Source of the DNA: an uncultured Verrucomicrobia subdivision 3 bacterium
GTDB lineage: Bacteria > Verrucomicrobiota > Verrucomicrobiia > Limisphaerales > UBA11358
DNA length: 64,000 nt
NCBI GenBank assembly: GCA_903872345.1
Contig: CAIQKM010000159.1
Span: 1-64,000, forward strand
Direction of reading: 5' to 3'
Within the stretch, counting starts at the first letter, position 1, and every line of letters begins with the position of its first letter. Under the pieces are notes generated by a model. That model searched no databases. It was not told where the DNA came from and worked only from the letters and a program-made list of their open reading frames with translations. Below, one piece after another: positions 1 through 8,009 of the stretch. The translations under genes were made by a program, and so were the position numbers.

Positions 1-105
1 ATGCGCCAGCGGCGACTGGTGCGGGATTACGAAACCACCGAGTCCAGTGCCGAGGCTTGGATCTATATCGCCATGATCCGAATCCAACTCCGCCGTCTGG
101 CTTGA
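1..105 (+). pseudogene. IS5-family transposase, C-terminal fragment (cut by window edge)
   Basis: Frame 1 reads 34 residues to a TGA at 103-105. It begins RRLVRDYE a few residues in and ends AMIRIQLRRLA. This is the usual end of IS5-type DDE transposases (pattern R-R-L-x-x-D-Y-E ... A-M-I-x-x-x-L-R-R-L-A). Whether the gene is whole cannot be judged, because the rest lies left of the window. The fragment gives the identity of the element that interrupts the ATPase to its right. Confidence 0.6.
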
Positions 106-139
106 TCCCTCAGCATTCATGATTTTTCAGACGCACTCT
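1..139 (+). mobile_element. Right end of an IS5-family-like insertion sequence
   Basis: The window opens inside an insertion sequence. The first 105 nt encode a transposase C-terminus, and the following stretch ends in gatttttcagacgcactct (121-139), which has the look of a terminal inverted repeat. Immediately beyond it an ATPase reading frame resumes in mid-gene, which places the element boundary near 139/140. The left end and any target duplication lie outside the window, so boundary and family are inferred. Confidence 0.6.
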
Positions 140-1562
140 AAAAGAAAATGCTGAGGAGGAAACAGGTAGGTTAAGATTCAAAGGGACTCAGGTCGACCTT
201 GGCAGCTACTCTGCGTTTGTTTCAGAAAATAATGTTGAAAAAAATATCACTTTGGGTTTTAGAATTAAAGATGTTTTTCCTACCCAAATGGTCACTTTTT
301 TAAAGTACATTAAATCCAATCAGAAGGGAGAATACTTATTTAGTGAGGATCCGGGGCCATCTATAGATTATGATTTAGATTGTAGCTATGAATTTACAGC
401 GGAGATTAAAAAGTCGGCAGGAAATAACAAAAGCGGAAGCGCTTTATCGGCGGCTGGAGTGCTAAATAAGGCGGAATTTTCAATAATAGTTGAAGGAGAA
501 AATGTTTTCGCTTTGTCATTAAATAGGACAAGTGAGGTCGAAGGAAATGTGCCCTTATATAAATTAACTTTTCCACGACGCTATTTTGAAGAATGTGGCA
601 TGTCTCGTGTAGTTATGCCACAATCAGATGAGGAAGTTGATAAAGTTGCATTCGTATGTCTTTTGAAGGGACTGTTACCATCTGTAATAATTGCTGAAGC
701 TGTACCAAAGGAGAATGAAAAACGTTCAGAAAACCAGCATGAGTGGCAACGGTGGCCCATACCACCTATTTTAGAACTTGTTTTTAAAGACTGGCGTAAC
801 GCCTTATTTAATATTCATTATGTTGCTCCTTTAAGAACTCCTGGGAAACGTTTTTACGTCGCTGACCTAGATGTTACGCCTGGAATGGATCCTACGGGGG
901 AATTTCTTCCTTATATTTTGAGAGATAAGCACGATTCAATTGTTGCAAATTGTTTGCCCATTGAATTGGGCAAGCAAATTGATCAGACATTATCTGTTGC
1001 ATTAGGAGGGTGGCTTGAATATTTCAGAACAGGCAAATTTGATGGCATAAGGCAGGAGCAATTTGAATATGAATTGGCGGGTGATAGTATATTGCTGGAG
1101 CTAAAACTGAAGTCAGTATATGGAAACACCAAACATTCCTTGGCGGATTCTGGTTTTGGTTATTCACAAATTGTTCCTGTTATCGTCCGGGGATTGTTGT
1201 TGCCGGTTGATGGCACATTGGTAGTTGAACAACCAGAATTGCACTTGCACCCGGCATTACAAGTTCGGATTGCAGACTTCTTTTTAGCGATGATATCTAT
1301 TGGGAAGCAGGTCATCATAGAAACACACAGTGAACATTTGGTAAATGCCTTTCGTGTTCGTATTGCTGAAGATGATGTCAATTCGATACAAAATGATTGT
1401 AAAATATACTTTCTTGAAGCTCGGGAAGGGAAAACCACTGTGCATGATTTATCTGTCAAGGAGGATGGTACACTGACCGACTGGCCTGTTTGTTTTTTTG
1501 GTGAGGCATTGGAACTCACCGGGAGAATGCTTCGTGCGCAAAAGCGGTTTAAAAAAATCTAA
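140..1562 (+). pseudogene. AAA-family ATPase (DUF3696/OLD-like), 5' end removed by the IS element
   Basis: The readable protein has Walker B-like VVEQPELHLHP (near residue 318 counted from the TTG at 252), then ETHSEHLVNAFR, the usual Walker B/H-loop arrangement of SMC-like and OLD-like AAA_21 ATPases. The C-terminus (GxLxDWP...FFGE) resembles DUF3696. The frame stays open upstream of 252 to a stop at 120-122, and residues from about 150 on (ENAEEETGRLRFKGTQVDLG) read like family sequence. Coding therefore continues up to the IS boundary, and the true N-terminus with the Walker A P-loop is missing. The TTG at 252 would not restore it. Such ATPases often pair with a downstream effector in defence loci. 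The next gene starts 8 nt later and is probably its partner. The stretch is AT-richer than the rest of the window, suggesting transfer. Confidence 0.75.
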
Positions 1563-1570
1563 CCCGTAAT

Positions 1571-2401
1571 ATGCCCGCTTTAATTTGCTTATCGCCAGTC
1601 CTCTCTGATCAGACTTTCCCGCGAAATGAATACGAATTATATTCTGTTTCAGAAGCATTGGGGGAAATTTCTCAGTTAGTTGAGGATGGGAAAATAAAAA
1701 TTGTATGTTCAGATTTTTTTATTTTTTTGCTGGAAAACTTTGAGTGGCAAAATCATCCAATTAAGTTAAAGCGGGAAATATATAATTTGCTGAGTGCTTG
1801 GTTTTTGATGGGAAAATCGGTCTCTGTTTCATTTCCAGGAACTAATGTGCAAATAAGCCATCCAATTCCAAATGGGTGCCAAAGGTGCGGTGGACTTGCT
1901 GATCTTTGGGCAGAAGAAATGGGCAAGCTGTTATGCAAGCACGAATCAGTAAAGGATGGAAACGAATTTTTTATTGGAGTTGCATGTGAAAATGGTTTTG
2001 CTGGAAAACCTATTAACCGATATGAAGACCATCAATTACCGAGAACTTTTCCACTCGTTGGAAAGTCCACTTGTGATTGTACACAACAAAATTCTGTATT
2101 GAGTGATGCATATGAGTACGTAGTGCCTCGAAATATTGAAATGTGCAATATTTCGTTTGCTGAGGCATATGCAAATTGCGCCTGTTTGGGTAATTGCACC
2201 ATTGACAACCCTAATGGCGGCAGCCATTACATGGTCAGATTTCCAGGTAAACGCCCATGGCCTTTGGACATAAACCATACTGTTATAATTGATCGCATAT
2301 TGAAAGAACTGGAACCCATTACCGGTTACCCTTTACCTGCGATCAAATATGCGCTTAAAAATGGTAAGATTCCAGCTAAGCAACTAAAGCTCAATCGCTA
2401 G
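1571..2401 (+). CDS. Uncharacterised partner of the AAA ATPase (276 aa)
   Basis: I do not recognise the family. The ATG lies 8 nt after the ATPase stop, so the two were probably one operon. The protein has no signal peptide or membrane segment. Visible features are cysteine pairs CQRCGG (about residue 98) and CDC (about 171), a cluster CACLGNC (about 206-212), and a C-terminal basic region containing G-S-H-Y-M-V-R-F and W-P-L-D-I-N-H. Histidines plus paired cysteines could bind metal, and the context (OLD-like ATPase, IS next door, AT-rich DNA) fits an effector of a two-gene defence module, but that is inference. The frame is intact although its ATPase partner is broken. Confidence 0.75.
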   Translation: MPALICLSPVLSDQTFPRNEYELYSVSEALGEISQLVEDGKIKIVCSDFFIFLLENFEWQNHPIKLKREIYNLLSAWFLMGKSVSVSFPGTNVQISHPIPNGCQRCGGLADLWAEEMGKLLCKHESVKDGNEFFIGVACENGFAGKPINRYEDHQLPRTFPLVGKSTCDCTQQNSVLSDAYEYVVPRNIEMCNISFAEAYANCACLGNCTIDNPNGGSHYMVRFPGKRPWPLDINHTVIIDRILKELEPITGYPLPAIKYALKNGKIPAKQLKLNR

Positions 2402-2583
2402 TCAGCCAAGGTGGATAAAGATGCCCCAAAGGAGCGAACAATTTGAACCACCGCTTCTTCGGTGCTAATTGGCCGCTTCAATTCAGGTAACACCTTCATT
2501 TTTGCGTTTTTAAACTCCAAAACAGGAGGATGAAAATACTGGATTTTCTCTTGCGAGTTTGGAATTTGCATTTCGTTTTTCAT
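2398..2583 (-). CDS. Small hypothetical protein (61 aa)
   Basis: A short frame on the minus strand converges on the preceding gene, and their stop codons overlap. The ATG at 2583 is preferred to the GTG at 2604. No Shine-Dalgarno is evident. The sequence is not low-complexity and ends with a plausible amphipathic stretch (STEEAVVQIVRSFGASLSTL). No family is recognised. It could be a fortuitous frame. Confidence 0.3.
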   Translation of the reverse strand: MKNEMQIPNSQEKIQYFHPPVLEFKNAKMKVLPELKRPISTEEAVVQIVRSFGASLSTLAD

Positions 2584-2697
2584 GAAACTGTAAGAAATAG
2601 ACACTCACTCAGCTAATCCGTCAAGCCTCAATATTAATCTGGATTCAGATGCAAGGGTTCTAAAAATTCCATAGTTGATGATCATCTGACCTCAATT

Positions 2698-3453
2698 TTA
2701 ACTATCCCCCCACCATTGGCGCTCGAAAAAATCCCGGTCAATCCGCACCGGCACCAGGCAGCGGGGATCGTCCACTTTGGGGCTGTTCACGCTGTCGCTT
2801 ACCGGATAAATCTTCAACGGCTCGTTCAGCGGATGGCCCAGCGCCATCAGATGGGCTTCGCTTGACGGATTGGTGTCATTCAGCCACCAGGCAAAATGTT
2901 CCGGCGCGATCAGCACGGGCATTCGTTCATGCAGCGGGGCCATGGCGGCATTGGCCGGCTGGGTGATGATGGTGAAGGATTCAATCGTCTCGCTGGGCGG
3001 GGCTTCCGCCAGGTCGGAATCGTAATTGGCCCGCGAGGGCGGCCGGATCCAGCGGTCCCACAGCCCGGCAAAGCAAAAGGGTGCGCCGCTCTTGAGCATC
3101 ACCCGGAAGGGCTGGCGCTTGCCGGCGCGCTCCTGCCATTCATAAAAACTGTCCGCCGGAATCAGGCAGCGCCGCTGCTTGAATGGTTCCCGGAAGGCCG
3201 CCCGGCTGCCCAGAGATTCGGACCGGGCATTGATCAGCGCGTTGCCCACGCTGACATCCTTGGCCCACGAGGGAATCAGTCCCCAGCGCATGAGGCGGAC
3301 CGCCGGCTGGTGATTTTCCTGACAGATGACCGGCGCGGTTTGCGTGGGCGCGATATTGTAGCGCGGGGCGAAAAACGGCACCCGCGCCATCACCACCCCG
3401 ATCAATCGAAGCAGTTCCCCAAAATCTTTCGCCGCCGTATAACGTCCACACAT
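2698..3453 (-). CDS. yedK: SOS response-associated peptidase (SRAP/YedK/HMCES family)
   Basis: SRAP proteins cross-link abasic sites in single-stranded DNA through the N-terminal cysteine exposed after Met removal. The protein starts MCGRYT, giving Cys2, and shows the family's other catalytic elements: NARSES (about residue 76), FYEW with the active-site Glu (about 104) and the HERMP histidine motif (about 174). Its 251 aa is close to the family's usual 220-250. It stands alone, with a hairpin-type repeat upstream at 3521-3687 and no SOS-type operator that I could see. Confidence 0.92.
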   Translation of the reverse strand: MCGRYTAAKDFGELLRLIGVVMARVPFFAPRYNIAPTQTAPVICQENHQPAVRLMRWGLIPSWAKDVSVGNALINARSESLGSRAAFREPFKQRRCLIPADSFYEWQERAGKRQPFRVMLKSGAPFCFAGLWDRWIRPPSRANYDSDLAEAPPSETIESFTIITQPANAAMAPLHERMPVLIAPEHFAWWLNDTNPSSEAHLMALGHPLNEPLKIYPVSDSVNSPKVDDPRCLVPVRIDRDFFERQWWGDS

Positions 3454-3520
3454 GCCGCTAGAGTATCAGGGAAGGTGGACACTGGCTGTCCAGCCAAAAG
3501 AAACCGCCGGACAGTTCCAT

Positions 3521-3687
3521 TGAACCACGAATGGACACGAATTAACACGAATCAGCAGGCAGATGAGCAGGGGGCTGGCAAGTTCGCACAGACATGTATC
3601 GGCGACAACCGCAGTTAATTGATCGTTGCCACGCGGGGGAGCCGACTGGCTGCCCCTTCGTGTTTATTTGTGTCAATTCGTGGTTAA
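3521..3687. repeat. REPIN-like inverted pair of the AACCACGAATGGACACGAAT repeat
   Basis: A forward copy (3521-3552) and an inverted copy (3659-3687) of the same roughly 29-nt word face each other across about 106 nt. Single-strand DNA or RNA here could fold into a long hairpin. The same word recurs as a pair at 6715-6912 and as a single arm at 14874-14904. No coding potential is supported in between. Confidence 0.75.
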
Positions 3688-3694
3688 CCCGGAT

Positions 3695-4933
3695 TCACTG
3701 CCGGTCAAAAATCAACTGGTTCCGGCCGTCCTTCAGCGTCATGCGCAGGGCGTCAGCGGGACCGCTGTAAAACTTGTCCTGATCGTTGATCTTCAAATCC
3801 AGGTCATAGCCGGCGTCGCTCTTGGTCCAGTGGCCTTGCACATCCATCAAGTCGGTGGTCGGGGCTTTGCCGGCTTCCGTTTTGGGCACCGGAAAATTTT
3901 TGATGAAAATTTCGCCCTCGCCGGTCGCGAGCAGGGTGGTCTTGCCATACGCCTGCGAATACCAGGCGCGGGCGGCGCGCATTTCGTTCGCCGTCATCTT
4001 GGGACGATCCTGCCGCATCCACGCCAGGGTCACATTGATGTTTACCGTCCAGTTGCCCAGGATTTTCTCGCCGTCGTACTTCGCGGATTTGCCGGTCTGG
4101 AGATAGCTCACCATATCATCATAATTCGTCGTAAATTCGCCGGTGACCAACTGCCGCAGTCCGGCATCGCCAAAAAACTGCTGCACCGGCCCCGAATTCC
4201 AGAGATCGCCCACCGAGCCGCCCGTGGAAATCAGGTTGGTGAAGTTTTCGTCGGCCAGGTATGACTGGATGTCCGGCCGTTGAAAAAACGAAGTGAGCCC
4301 AGGGTACGACTGCAAACGCGGGCCCACCTGCGGGTTTTGCAGCAGAAAACCGGTCAGATCCGCATCGCGATAAAAATCCGCCGGCAGTTTGCCCACGCCC
4401 TGCGCCACCCGGGCCAGCCCGGTGGTTTCCAGATCGCTGCCCAACTGATTCACCAGCCGTACCGCGAAGGGCTGGTTGGTCGAGGCCCCCACTTGGGTGG
4501 TCCAGTAGCTGAGGTTGAAGATCACGAAGCAGATCAGGATGAAATACGCCGTGCCATTGAGCAGCCCCAGGCACAGCCCGAGCCGGCTGTTGAGGCGCGT
4601 CCAGAGCGACAATTCCAGCTCGCTGGCCTTGTGTTTGTAATAGACGTCGCGGTTCCGATGTACATGAAACGCCCCGTATTTGACCAGCGCCTGCACCAGC
4701 CAGAAACCCAGGAACGGCCCGAGCGCCCAGATAAGCACCGGGTTTTTCACTCCAAACCACGGCAGCAGCGGCTTGAACAGGCCGGCGAGCGGCACCGCCA
4801 GCAACGTGGCCAAGATGATGGCCACAAACGAGAACGCCACGCGGATGGCCCCCTGCCGGAAGCCCAGCGCGCCCAGGCAGGCCATTAATACAAAAGCGAG
4901 TATCCAAATGCTCATCCCCACATTAAAAATCAT
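3695..4933 (-). CDS. CvpA-family inner-membrane protein
   Basis: The N-terminal part carries four hydrophobic segments within the first 165 residues, including the G-x-x-R-G-A-I-R-V type turn (LGFRQGAIRVAFS) after the first helix, typical of CvpA (colicin V production) domains. The long C-terminal half (residues 170-412) is soluble, presumably periplasmic, and is not recognised. The start at 4933 is chosen because it directly precedes the first membrane helix; an upstream ATG at 4984 and a downstream one at 4915 are alternatives. The gene is divergent from ilvH with about 150 nt between them. CvpA proteins are variously linked to envelope integrity and bile resistance, and no specific role can be read here. 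Confidence 0.75.
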   Translation of the reverse strand: MIFNVGMSIWILAFVLMACLGALGFRQGAIRVAFSFVAIILATLLAVPLAGLFKPLLPWFGVKNPVLIWALGPFLGFWLVQALVKYGAFHVHRNRDVYYKHKASELELSLWTRLNSRLGLCLGLLNGTAYFILICFVIFNLSYWTTQVGASTNQPFAVRLVNQLGSDLETTGLARVAQGVGKLPADFYRDADLTGFLLQNPQVGPRLQSYPGLTSFFQRPDIQSYLADENFTNLISTGGSVGDLWNSGPVQQFFGDAGLRQLVTGEFTTNYDDMVSYLQTGKSAKYDGEKILGNWTVNINVTLAWMRQDRPKMTANEMRAARAWYSQAYGKTTLLATGEGEIFIKNFPVPKTEAGKAPTTDLMDVQGHWTKSDAGYDLDLKINDQDKFYSGPADALRMTLKDGRNQLIFDRQ

Positions 4934-5079
4934 CCCCTGAAAAAAGCACGACCAAAATTGCAGGGCGAGCGGGACCGGCCACATGCTTCAGGCTGCCCTC
5001 CCGCAAAAACGGTTCATTTGCAAATTGACCCCCATCCTTCCGGTTGCTAGAATTTTCGTCCGTTCCTGACGGTTTTTTT

Positions 5080-5553
5080 ATGCGACACACCATTTCAGTT
5101 TTGGTCGAGAACAAGTTCGGCGTGCTCACGCGCGTGGCCGGACTGTTCAGCGGCCGCGGCTATAATATCGACACCCTCAATGTCGGGCCGACCCATGATT
5201 CCGAACTCTCGCGCATGACGATTGTCACCCATGGTGACGAAGCCACCATCGAGCAGATCATCAAGCAGCTCAACAAGCTGCCCGATGTGATCAAGGTGGA
5301 GGATTTCCTCGCCGGCGAGGCCGTGGACCGCGAACTGGTATTGGTCAAGGTGGGCGTGGACTCCAAGTCCCGCGCCGAAGTGATGCAGATCACCGACATT
5401 TTCCGCGCCAAAATCGTGGACGTGCAGCCGAAGTCGCTGACCATTGAAGTGACCGGCAACGAGAGCAAAGTGGAGAAGTTCATCAATCTGATGAATTCCT
5501 TCGGCGTGCAGGAAATCACCCGCACCGGCAAAGTGGCGCTGCCCCGCAAGTGA
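5080..5553 (+). CDS. ilvH: Acetolactate synthase small (regulatory) subunit
   Basis: This is the regulatory subunit that binds the large subunit of acetolactate/acetohydroxyacid synthase and gives valine feedback control in branched-chain amino-acid synthesis. The 157-aa protein has an N-terminal ACT domain (ENKFGVLTRVAGLFSGRGYN, about residues 10-29) and a C-terminal domain ending ALPRK, at the usual length. The ATG at 5080 (MRHTISVL) fits the family start. An in-frame ATG at 5044 would add 12 unsupported residues. A run of seven T precedes the ATG in place of a ribosome-binding site. ilvC follows after 60 nt. No large subunit (ilvB) is adjacent. Confidence 0.93.
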   Translation: MRHTISVLVENKFGVLTRVAGLFSGRGYNIDTLNVGPTHDSELSRMTIVTHGDEATIEQIIKQLNKLPDVIKVEDFLAGEAVDRELVLVKVGVDSKSRAEVMQITDIFRAKIVDVQPKSLTIEVTGNESKVEKFINLMNSFGVQEITRTGKVALPRK

Positions 5554-5613
5554 CGGGCCGCATCAAAAACAGTCATCCGTTTTAAAACCGCAATCCCAGT
5601 TAATCATTATTTT

Positions 5614-6636
5614 ATGGCAAAAGTCTATACCGACAAAGACGCCGACCTCGGCGTGTTGAAAAACAAAACCCTCGCCGTGCTCGGCTTTGGCTCCCAAGGC
5701 CACGCCCACGCGCTGAACCTCAAGGAAAGCGGCCTCAAGGTCATCATCGGCCTGTATGAAGGCAGCAAGTCCATCGCCGTGGCGAAGGAAAAGGGTTTTG
5801 AAGTATTCACCACCGCCGAAGCGGTGAAGCGCGCCGACGTCATTATGGTCGCACTGCCCGACACCAAGCAGGCCGCCGCGTTCATCAAGGACATCGAGCC
5901 GAATCTGGCCAAGGGCAAGACCCTGGTGTTCTCGCACGGCTTCTCGATTCATTTCAAGACCATCGTGCCGCCGAAGAACGTGAACGTGATCATGGTCGCC
6001 CCCAAGGGTCCCGGCCACATCGTCCGCCGCCAGTACACCGAAGGCAAGGGCGTACCGAGCCTGATCGCCGTGTACCAGAACCCCGGCAAGGATGCGAAGA
6101 AGATCGCGCTCGCCTGGGCCAAGGGCATCGGCGGCACCCGCGCGGGTGTCATCGAAACCGATTTCAAGGAAGAAACCGAAACCGACCTGTTCGGTGAACA
6201 GACCGTCCTCTGCGGCGGCGCGAGCGCGCTGGTGCAGTATGGTTTCGAAACTTTGGTCGAAGCCGGCTACTCCCCCGAGATGGCCTATTTCGAATGTTTG
6301 CACGAGCTGAAGCTGATCGTTGACCTGATGAACGAAGCGGGCATCAGCGGCATGCGCTTCTCCATCTCCGAAACCGCCAAGTGGGGCGACGTGACGGTGG
6401 GCCCGAAGATCATTGACGCGAGCGTCAAGAAACGCATGAAGGCCGCGCTCAAGGACATCCAGTCCGGCAAGTTTGCCAAGGAATGGGTCAAGGAATACCA
6501 GACCGGCTACAAGAAGTATAACGCGCTGCTCAAGAAGGGTGAAAACCACCCGATTGAAAAGACCGGTGCCAAGCTCCGCGCGCTCATGCCGTGGATGCAA
6601 AAGCGCTCCATCAAGGGCGCCCAGGCCGCTTACTGA
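5614..6636 (+). CDS. ilvC: Ketol-acid reductoisomerase, class I
   Basis: The enzyme converts 2-acetolactate and 2-aceto-2-hydroxybutyrate to the dihydroxy acids using NADPH and Mg2+. The 340-aa length is that of the short class I form. The Rossmann motif [13 protein letters not shown] (about residues 24-36), the [10 protein letters not shown] segment, and metal-binding acidic residues in ETDLFGEQ (about 189-196) and [11 protein letters not shown] (about 229) are all present. It is the second gene of an ilvH-ilvC unit and is followed by a strong intrinsic terminator at 6661-6694. Confidence 0.96.
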   Translation: MAKVYTDKDADLGVLKNKTLAVLGFGSQGHAHALNLKESGLKVIIGLYEGSKSIAVAKEKGFEVFTTAEAVKRADVIMVALPDTKQAAAFIKDIEPNLAKGKTLVFSHGFSIHFKTIVPPKNVNVIMVAPKGPGHIVRRQYTEGKGVPSLIAVYQNPGKDAKKIALAWAKGIGGTRAGVIETDFKEETETDLFGEQTVLCGGASALVQYGFETLVEAGYSPEMAYFECLHELKLIVDLMNEAGISGMRFSISETAKWGDVTVGPKIIDASVKKRMKAALKDIQSGKFAKEWVKEYQTGYKKYNALLKKGENHPIEKTGAKLRALMPWMQKRSIKGAQAAY

Positions 6637-6660
6637 GCCCCGGACGAGTATTACTCTCAC

Positions 6661-6694
6661 AACTGCCGCAGAACTTTTCTGCGGCAGTTTTTTT
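6661..6694 (+). terminator. Rho-independent terminator of ilvHC
   Basis: A perfect 12-bp stem (aactgccgcaga / tctgcggcagtt) with a 5-nt loop is followed by a T-run, 24 nt after the ilvC stop codon. Confidence 0.93.
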
Positions 6695-6714
6695 GTGGGC
6701 AGAAAGGGGAGGTT

Positions 6715-6912
6715 TAACCACTAATGGACACGAATAAACACGAATGGGAGAGGGAAAGCAGATGATGTGACGGAGCGCGGCTGGGACAGCCGCGGTCCGC
6801 CGATGGTGGACTTCGCCTGGCGAACGGGCGGAGCCTCAAGTCATGCCATATTTCACAGTAGATTTATTCTTCCAGTGCCGGGATTCGTGTTTATTCGTGT
6901 CCGTTCGTGGTT
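6715..6912. repeat. REPIN-like inverted pair, second copy of the AACCACGAATGGACACGAAT family
   Basis: The forward arm at 6715-6745 and the inverted arm at 6883-6912 enclose about 137 nt. Inside it, 6771-6793 (ggagcgcggctgggacagcc and on) resembles the arm of the other hairpin repeat at 10988-11096, so one element may have landed in another. Nothing in the stretch looks coding. Confidence 0.75.
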
Positions 6913-6971
6913 TTTTTTCGCAACCAAAAATGGCAGTTGGTGTTTATTCAACCATCAGCTATATTTTTCAC

Positions 6972-7751
6972 ATGAAGCGGTTCGGAAAAGTGTCCATGTG
7001 TCTTGTCGGCAGCCTGGCTTGCAGCCTGGCGGTGCAGGCGCAGGACAAGACGTCCACGGACAAGGCGTCGCCCGACAATCCCTACGCCGGCATCGTGGCC
7101 CGGAATGTATTTGGTCTGGTGCCCCCGCCGCCGCCGCCGCTGCCGCAAGAGGCACCCAAAGATCCGCCGCCGAAGATCACCCCGAACGGTATTATGAATA
7201 TGTTCGGTACCCTTCAGGTGCTGTTCAAGGTGGCCCCAATCAACAAGCCCGGTCAGCCGCCGGGCAAGGAAGAGTCTTACACCATGTCGCAGGGGGACTC
7301 CCAGGATGACATTGAAGTGGTGAAGATTGACGAAAAGGCGGAGACGATCACTTTTAACAATCACGGAACGGTTCAGGAACTGCCGCTCGCACCGCCGCCA
7401 GCGTTGACTGGCCCGGCACCCGGGCCCGGTGGTCCGGGCGGTCCCGGCGGCGGCGCGCGCCCGCCGGGATTTTTCCCGGGTCGTCGTATGCAGCCCGGTA
7501 TGGGCATGGGCGTAGCTGGCAATAACCAAAATCCGCAGAACAATCCCGGCATGGGACCGGGTGGTTCGGGCGGTTCGGGCGAGAATGTTATCCTGACCCC
7601 GGAAGCGCAGGTCATCATGATGGAAAAACAGCGGGCTGAATTTATCCAAAGCGGCAACCCGGCGGCAGTAATCCTGCCGCCCACGGCATTGACCCAGCAA
7701 TTATTGGGGGATCAGTTGCCGCAATCGGCTCCGCCGGAACCGAGAAGGTAA
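6972..7751 (+). CDS. Secreted GspC/PulC-like protein with proline- and glycine-rich segments
   Basis: After a signal peptide (MKRFGKVS... to VQAQ, about residues 1-23) comes N-P-Y-A-x-I-V-x-R-N-V-F-G-L (about 37-50), a run of seven prolines, and then a 75-residue segment with the pattern of GspC/PilP homology regions (I-T-P-N-G-I-x-N ... SYTMSQGDSQDDIEVVKID ... VQELPL). GspC links inner and outer membrane parts of type II secretion machines. The C-terminal 110 residues are Gly/Pro/Gln-rich. The ATG at 6972 is chosen because it begins the signal peptide; the frame upstream is repeat DNA. No other secretion genes are adjacent, so assignment to a machine is inference. Confidence 0.6.
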   Translation: MKRFGKVSMCLVGSLACSLAVQAQDKTSTDKASPDNPYAGIVARNVFGLVPPPPPPLPQEAPKDPPPKITPNGIMNMFGTLQVLFKVAPINKPGQPPGKEESYTMSQGDSQDDIEVVKIDEKAETITFNNHGTVQELPLAPPPALTGPAPGPGGPGGPGGGARPPGFFPGRRMQPGMGMGVAGNNQNPQNNPGMGPGGSGGSGENVILTPEAQVIMMEKQRAEFIQSGNPAAVILPPTALTQQLLGDQLPQSAPPEPRR

Positions 7752-8009
7752 CCGGTTCAGCCGGTGAGCCGGCTGTTTGATCCGGTTTGCCTGGCACAAG
7801 TTCGCATTCCACCGCAATTCAAAGACGGCCGGCAACCCGTGCCGGAACGGCCGGGGTTGGCATTGTTTTCTTGCCCGTTTTTCTGTTTCCCGATTGCTTA
7901 TAAGTTTGGTGTGCTGGGGTTTGAAACCCGCGCGCGTGCATTCGCCAATTTCGGCAATTGAAAATTGTCAATTCGCACCGATTCAGGCATACTGGCTGGC
8001 CTGCTTCCC

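Noticed and set aside
4280-4888. Plus-strand frame over cvpA
   Set aside because: It is a shadow of the membrane protein gene; its translation is Gln/Arg/His-rich without hydrophobic pattern.
5048-5080. Attenuator hairpin with T-run before ilvH
   Set aside because: The best stem is only 4 bp, and no leader peptide with branched-chain codons was visible.
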